From positions 259,570-300,048 of the forward strand of contig MFJV01000001.1 of the NCBI GenBank assembly GCA_001780985.1: 40,479 bases of DNA, given 5' to 3'. Source of the stretch: Candidatus Gottesmanbacteria bacterium RIFCSPLOWO2_01_FULL_43_11b. GTDB lineage: Bacteria; Patescibacteriota; Microgenomatia; UBA10105; UBA927. The notes beneath the pieces were generated by a model. That model did no database searches. It was not told the DNA's origin and saw only the letters and a list, made by a program, of their open reading frames with translations. This document shows positions 35,482-40,479 of this stretch, one piece after another (position 1 is the stretch's first letter; every line of letters starts with the position of its first letter). The position numbers and the translations under genes are program-made.

Positions 35482-36255
35482 TCAAAATCCAAGACTTGCA
35501 AATGGAACTTTTGCCGTCCATGTTACCACTGCAACCAAGTAACTAAGGAGCGTCCAATCAATCCATGCAATAATTTTTCCCAACGGTAACCATAACGAAC
35601 CAAAAAAAACTGTCCCCCATCCCAACATTGTCAGAGGACCGATGAGCCAACCGATGAGGATGTTACTTACGGGAGAAATGAGGGAAATCCTGTGAAAGTG
35701 ATAAAGAATAATTGGAATAGTAAACACCTGTGCAGAAAGAGTCAGTCGCAAATCCGACAGCAAAATATTTTTCTCAGTCTTTCCAAACAGTATGATTCCC
35801 AAAGTTGCCAGTACTGAAAGTTGAAAGGAAATGTCAAAAAGCCATTGAAAGTTTAGCAATAACATCGCAGTCGTTGCCAACACCCAAGAAAAAATCGACC
35901 AGTATTGTCTGCCGGATACAACTGCAAGTAAACTTATACTTCCCATTATGGCAGCCCGTACAATGCTTGCGCTGGGGCCAACAAACAATACAAACCACCA
36001 AATAGCCAACAAAATTACAAGACTCGCCACCCGTTTACTCATTACCACCGTAAACATTCCGCCCAAAATACCGGCAACAATGCTTATGTTCATGCCGGAT
36101 AATGCAACTATATGGAGCGTTCCGCTTCTGACAAGTGCATCGTAAAGTTCTTGAGATAAAGAGGTTTTCGTCCCAAACATAAGTCCTGCTAAAAGTCCTG
36201 CATGGGGCTCCGGAAGGACCTGATTGATTATTGAAGTTAGTGTCTGGACGTTCAA
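35482..36255 (-). CDS. comEC: ComEC/Rec2 competence-domain membrane channel (core only)
   Basis: EPHAGLLAGLMFGTKTSLSQELYDALVRSGTLHIVALSGMNISIVAGIL. Confidence 0.9.
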   Translation of the reverse strand: MNVQTLTSIINQVLPEPHAGLLAGLMFGTKTSLSQELYDALVRSGTLHIVALSGMNISIVAGILGGMFTVVMSKRVASLVILLAIWWFVLFVGPSASIVRAAIMGSISLLAVVSGRQYWSIFSWVLATTAMLLLNFQWLFDISFQLSVLATLGIILFGKTEKNILLSDLRLTLSAQVFTIPIILYHFHRISLISPVSNILIGWLIGPLTMLGWGTVFFGSLWLPLGKIIAWIDWTLLSYLVAVVTWTAKVPFASLGF

Positions 36256-36827
36256 AGTGTAAGCTGTTCTTTAAGCTTATTAAACAAACTCTGTCCTAAA
36301 ACTTTCTTTGAGAGAAGCTCTTCAATATTCATGTATGGTCTGCCATCAATGATCTTTTTGGCAATGACAGGTCCAACCCCTGGGAGTGCTTCCAACTCTG
36401 CCTGCGTGGATGTGTTGACAGAAACAACTCCAGATTGACTTGAAATCCCCTTCAAGGAGTCTCCTTGAAGGGGTATGTATAATTTTGAGCCATCGGAAAG
36501 TTTTGCTGCACGATTGATTGTCGTCGCGATACGTTCTGTGTCTGCCTGGTTATTCAATCCACCGGCAGCGATAATCGCCTCTTCAACACGTGCTCCGTTG
36601 GGCAACCTATATACGCCAGGGTTTACAACCGCTCCCTGCACATCGACAATAATTTCACTTAAAACTCCCGCAACCGATGCTTCCGGATTATCAGAACTAA
36701 ATTGAATTGGTGTTGTGGTTTGATATGATTTTATAAGAAGAGTGATAGAAAGAAGTATTAAAAAGAGACTAACCGAACCCAAAATAATGGGAATTTTATA
36801 TTCCTGCCATACCCTCCCCACGTCCAT
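36252..36827 (-). CDS. comEA: ComEA-type SLBB + helix-hairpin-helix DNA-binding protein
   Basis: VDVQGAVVNPGVYRLPNGARVEEAIIAAGG; VNTSTQAELEALPGVGPVIAKKIIDGRPY. Confidence 0.93.
   Translation of the reverse strand: MDVGRVWQEYKIPIILGSVSLFLILLSITLLIKSYQTTTPIQFSSDNPEASVAGVLSEIIVDVQGAVVNPGVYRLPNGARVEEAIIAAGGLNNQADTERIATTINRAAKLSDGSKLYIPLQGDSLKGISSQSGVVSVNTSTQAELEALPGVGPVIAKKIIDGRPYMNIEELLSKKVLGQSLFNKLKEQLTL
36447..36473. repeat. 27-nt perfect palindrome inside comEA
   Basis: CCCCTTCAAGGAG-T-CTCCTTGAAGGGG, 13-bp arms. Confidence 0.95.
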
Positions 36828-36884
36828 GATTCCAGTTAAACATAAGATGAAAAGGAAGTAAAATCTATGGTATACTTCCTATCC

Positions 36885-37253
36885 ATGGCAGGATATGACA
36901 GTCTCGAAAAACGCACACAGCAAATAAGAGATGCTGTTACAGAGTTAGCCCGTGGCCTTGAAATTACTGATGGCCTGTTTGTTTTCAATCACACAACAAA
37001 GCTCTATCGTCGATACGACTTCGGGGAGCTTACTGTAAAACAATTAAAAGATATTCGTAAAGCACTTAACGAGCAGGAAGGACAGGTAGTACTCTCGAAC
37101 GTGGAATATACAGAAAAGGGGAAAAAAATGACAGCTTTTGGATTGGCCATTACTCCTGAGCACTCGCTGCAATTTGCATTCAAAGAGAACGGTGAACCCA
37201 TGGAAACAGGTATGAATCGGATGAATCCAAGCAGAAAAGAAGTCCGGAAGTAA
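36885..37253 (+). CDS. Hypothetical protein
   Basis: ATG 36885, 8 nt after TATACT; ORF track start 36867. Confidence 0.65.
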   Translation: MAGYDSLEKRTQQIRDAVTELARGLEITDGLFVFNHTTKLYRRYDFGELTVKQLKDIRKALNEQEGQVVLSNVEYTEKGKKMTAFGLAITPEHSLQFAFKENGEPMETGMNRMNPSRKEVRK

Positions 37254-37258
37254 GTGTA

Positions 37259-37636
37259 TCAAACTAAAACCTGTTGGCCGGTCGGGTAATACTTTCCTTC
37301 ATGGAGAGAAAAAATTTGACCTGTTTCAACACTTACAATACGTAAAACCTGTGCTTTTGTTTTTTTCTCTGTTGATTCAAAAGCCACAGCTTGGATTATC
37401 TCTTCTCCTCCATCGTCTATATACACTGAATAATTAGTCGATTGATTTTCCTTAATCGCTCTCCTCGCAAATCCCTCTCCAATGATACAAGTATAATGAC
37501 GGCAGTGACCTGCATTGGTTATTAACGGGACAATTTTCCCGTTATTACGAACTCTTTCCGGAGTAAAAATTTTGGGACAATTCGAAACATTAAGACAGTT
37601 TTTACAGACCTCAAGAGATTGATTCATTAAGAACAA
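37259..37636 (-). CDS. Hypothetical Cys-containing protein
   Basis: ORF 125 aa; CKNCLNVSNC...HCRHYTC. Confidence 0.6.
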   Translation of the reverse strand: MFLMNQSLEVCKNCLNVSNCPKIFTPERVRNNGKIVPLITNAGHCRHYTCIIGEGFARRAIKENQSTNYSVYIDDGGEEIIQAVAFESTEKKTKAQVLRIVSVETGQIFSLHEGKYYPTGQQVLV

Positions 37637-37668
37637 ATTATATCGTAAGTAGTCAAAGTTATCTACAA

Positions 37669-40263
37669 TTACACCACGAAGTTCATGAGTTTGCCGGGGA
37701 CAAAAATGATTTTTTTGACGGTTTGACCTTCAAGATATTTCTTAATCTTTTCATTCTCCTTTGCAAGTTTTTCTATTTCACTTTTTTCTTTTCCAGTATC
37801 AGCCTGTACTTGTAAAGTGTCACGCAATTTCCCATTTACTTGGATAATGATGGTTATTTGATTTTCTTTGATATATTTTGAATCAAATGTTGGCCAAGGT
37901 TGTTGGTGAATTGAAAATGCACCTCTATTTTTCTCCCAGAGTTCTTCCGCTATATGTGGTGCATAGGGCGCCAGTAAAAGCAAAAATATTTTTAGCAAAT
38001 CAGGTGTAAGATTGCCATTCTGATCAGAAACAAGGTTAGTAAATTCCATCATTGCAGCAATTGCAGTGTTATACCGTCGTTTCTCAGTATCTTCCGTGAT
38101 CTTTTTAACCAATTTATGAAGCGCGCGCTGCATTTGTTCGCTTGAAGTTTGCGCTGTACGTAAGCGCCAAATACGATTAACCCAACGGGACATTCCCTCC
38201 ATTGCGCTGTCCCGAAAGTCCCCTCCTAAATCAAACGGGCCCATGAACATTAAATAAAGTCTCAATGCATCGGTTCCATAGAGTTTGATATATTCATCGG
38301 GAGTAACCACATTGCCCTTAGACTTACTCATTTTCGCACCGTCTTTAATGACAAGACCGTGTGCGTAGAAGTTTGGGAATGGTTCTTCAAAGTCTAAATA
38401 TCCCCAATCATGAAGCGCCATTGTGATGAATCGGCTATACATAAGGTGCAAAACACTATGCTCTGCTCCTCCTGTATACATATCAACCGGCAGCCATTTT
38501 TTGGTAATTGCGGGATTCCATGGGAGGCCGCCGACGGCGATATCGGAGCGACTGGCGTCCCCTTTAGGGGCCCGAAGGAGCGACGATTTGCCGTCAAGGC
38601 CAACGGAGGGATAGCGCAAAAAATACCACGCGCTATCTAAAAACGTATCAGAAACATCAGTCTCCCTTCGCGCTTTATTTCCACAGCCAGGACAATTTAC
38701 TTCATAAAACTCTTTGTGTTTAGCAAGCGGTGCAATCCCGTCATCTCCCGGCTTGTAGTCTTTTATATATGGTAATTCAAGAGGTAAATCTTTTTCTGGC
38801 ACAGTGTACCTGCCCGCCATCGCTGCGCTCAGGCGCTGGCAGGCGGGCCAACCACCAATACTCTCAATGTAAGGTTTAACTTCCTCCGTCGTAAACCAAC
38901 TCTTGCCCTCTTTTGCACATTTTTCGCAAAAGATCATCGGAATCGGCGGGCCCCAATAGCGTTGGCGAGATATCAACCAATCACGGAGATGATAATTTAT
39001 CTCTTTTTTTCCAATCTTTTTTTCAGCAATCCACTCGACCATTTCATGAATAAGCTTGGGGCTGATACTTTTTCCGGAAAACGGCCCGGAATCCTTTAGA
39101 ACTCCCTTATTTTCGTGTGCATTCACCGGAGTCTTTACATCCTCTCGATCAACAACTTCTTTCAGAGAAATTTTATATTTTTGTGCAAATTCAAAATCTC
39201 GTGGATCATGGGCGCTACAGCGAATAATGCCGGTGCCAAAATCCATCAAGGCAAAATTTGCAAGCCACACAGGCATATCATTCCCTGAAAAAGGATCGGT
39301 AACATATCTGCCGGTAAAAATCCCCTCTTTTTCATCCTCCTTTGTTCTGGTACTTTTCTTGCTATTTTTATACTTTTTGACATAGTCTAAAACTTCATTT
39401 TCGTACGTCGTACCTTTCACCAATGTTGCAACCTGAGGGTGATCAGGCGCAAGAACGAGAAATGTATCCGCAAAAAGCCATGCTGGATAGGCACTAAAGG
39501 CGTCAAGTGTTTCATCTAATTCTTTTACTTTGTGGTGAATAATAACCCCCTCTTTCTTCCCGATCCACTGTCGTTGAGCGACAAGGACTTTTTCTGACCA
39601 ATTGAGCGTATTTGTATTTTGCAGAAGTTTTTCCGCGTATGCGGTAATACGGAAAAACCATTGTTCCAACAATCTTTTTTCAACAATATTCCCGCATCGC
39701 TCACATCGACCATCCACCACCTGCTCGTCAGCCAAAACTGTCTTACACGATGGGCACCAATTTACTTCAGCTTTTCCCCTATATGCAAGACCATGTTTAA
39801 ACATTTGGACAAAAATCCACTGAGTCCATTTGTAGTAATTCGGATCATATGTTTCGACTGTCCTACTCCAATCAAACATTGCACCTATCACTCCTAGCTG
39901 TCGATAGTAGTTTTTCTCTGAAACTTTCGCCTGATCCATGGGATTTTTGCCAATTTTAAGAGCAAAGTTCTCGCTGTGAATACCAAATCCGTCAAGTCCG
40001 ATCGGCTCAAATACGTTATGTCCTTGCATTCGTTTAAACCGGCCAAAAATATCACTTCCAGTGAATGCGTACATGTTCCCTACATGTAAACCCTCTGCCG
40101 AAGGATACGGGAACATCATGAGGTTATAGAAGGGTTTAGGAGCTTTTTCAATATTCGTTTCGTCCAATTTTGCTTCCTGCCACTTCTTTTGCCACTTAGA
40201 TTCAATACTCTGGTGATCGTATTTTTGATTCTTGACGTCCATATGGCTTCTAAGTATACTCAT
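37669..40263 (-). CDS. leuS: Leucyl-tRNA synthetase with two in-frame repeat insertions (start may be ATG 40242)
   Basis: MMFPYPSAEGLHVGNMYAFTGSDIFGRF; ETDVSDTFLDSAWYFLRYPS; GAKMSKSKGNVV. Confidence 0.96.
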   Translation of the reverse strand: MSILRSHMDVKNQKYDHQSIESKWQKKWQEAKLDETNIEKAPKPFYNLMMFPYPSAEGLHVGNMYAFTGSDIFGRFKRMQGHNVFEPIGLDGFGIHSENFALKIGKNPMDQAKVSEKNYYRQLGVIGAMFDWSRTVETYDPNYYKWTQWIFVQMFKHGLAYRGKAEVNWCPSCKTVLADEQVVDGRCERCGNIVEKRLLEQWFFRITAYAEKLLQNTNTLNWSEKVLVAQRQWIGKKEGVIIHHKVKELDETLDAFSAYPAWLFADTFLVLAPDHPQVATLVKGTTYENEVLDYVKKYKNSKKSTRTKEDEKEGIFTGRYVTDPFSGNDMPVWLANFALMDFGTGIIRCSAHDPRDFEFAQKYKISLKEVVDREDVKTPVNAHENKGVLKDSGPFSGKSISPKLIHEMVEWIAEKKIGKKEINYHLRDWLISRQRYWGPPIPMIFCEKCAKEGKSWFTTEEVKPYIESIGGWPACQRLSAAMAGRYTVPEKDLPLELPYIKDYKPGDDGIAPLAKHKEFYEVNCPGCGNKARRETDVSDTFLDSAWYFLRYPSVGLDGKSSLLRAPKGDASRSDIAVGGLPWNPAITKKWLPVDMYTGGAEHSVLHLMYSRFITMALHDWGYLDFEEPFPNFYAHGLVIKDGAKMSKSKGNVVTPDEYIKLYGTDALRLYLMFMGPFDLGGDFRDSAMEGMSRWVNRIWRLRTAQTSSEQMQRALHKLVKKITEDTEKRRYNTAIAAMMEFTNLVSDQNGNLTPDLLKIFLLLLAPYAPHIAEELWEKNRGAFSIHQQPWPTFDSKYIKENQITIIIQVNGKLRDTLQVQADTGKEKSEIEKLAKENEKIKKYLEGQTVKKIIFVPGKLMNFVV
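38525..38600. repeat. GC-rich imperfect palindromic insertion in leuS
   Basis: gacggcgatatcggagcgactggcgtccccttt-aggggcccgaaggagcgacgatttgccgtc; outer gacggc/gccgtc, inner cccct/agggg. Confidence 0.75.
38809..38849. repeat. 41-nt palindromic element, copy 2 (in leuS)
   Basis: Identical to 22795-22835. Confidence 0.92.
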
Positions 40264-40479
40264 TTTCGTAGCTAAAAAAAAGACCTTGGTGGGATTTACA
40301 AATAAGTAGAAACCTATAATAGAATATTCCGGCGGAAATATTCTCGGAATAGTTAGATTTCTCGCAAGAAAATTTGATTAATCGTATAAAAATTTTTGTA
40401 TATAAGAATTCACTACTTCTGGTACTTTAGCTCATTCCCCGATTGTTTTTAGCCATTCAGAGAGGCTCGATAATTTTTT

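Noticed and set aside
40322-40343. Imperfect inverted repeat GAATATTCC-GGC-GGAAATATTC upstream of leuS
   Set aside because: Short, AT-rich and imperfect; insufficient support for a regulatory site.
40432-40479. Possible C-terminus of a minus-strand CDS (KKLSSLSEWLKTIGE)
   Set aside because: Only 15 codons in the window; cannot be supported.
1-40479. CRISPR arrays, prophage, IS transposases or integrases
   Set aside because: No direct-repeat/spacer arrays and no recombinase or phage structural genes seen; the only mobile-like signals are the miniature palindromes.

Overview
The window looks like a dense chromosomal segment from a small-genome bacterium. Gene content and repeat style suggest Candidate Phyla Radiation/Patescibacteria, possibly Microgenomates-like; this is inference and was not searched. 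It encodes: a 5' glycosyltransferase block (a truncated GT5 glycogen-synthase-like gene absent from the ORF track, plus several GT4 genes); two brnT/brnA-type toxin-antitoxin loci; a WecG/TagA-type GT26; mreB; a PEGA-domain protein; tRNA-Arg(CCT) and tRNA-Pro(CGG); maf; ndk; an M16 peptidase; a sortase next to an LPxxG-tailed DUF11-type protein; GT2 and GT-C-like membrane proteins; lepA; a DUF1003 protein; a tightly overlapping argH-argG-orf-EamA-argS operon behind a T-box-like leader; a hotdog thioesterase; split competence genes (MBL / comEC core / comEA); and leuS. The most unusual signal is a set of short palindromic or low-complexity elements from several families lying in-frame inside conserved genes: lepA x3, leuS x2, argS, comEA, the ComEC-type MBL gene and the GT26 gene. 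One 41-nt element is identical in lepA and leuS but read in different frames. One about 70-nt double-hairpin element occurs twice in lepA in opposite orientations. Other notable points are the T-box on an arginine salvage operon, many -10 boxes 6-9 nt upstream of start codons (leaderless mRNAs), a palindromic operator inside a brnTA promoter, and a long structured leader upstream of the 17574 gene. All assignments come from reading the sequence; no database search was run.
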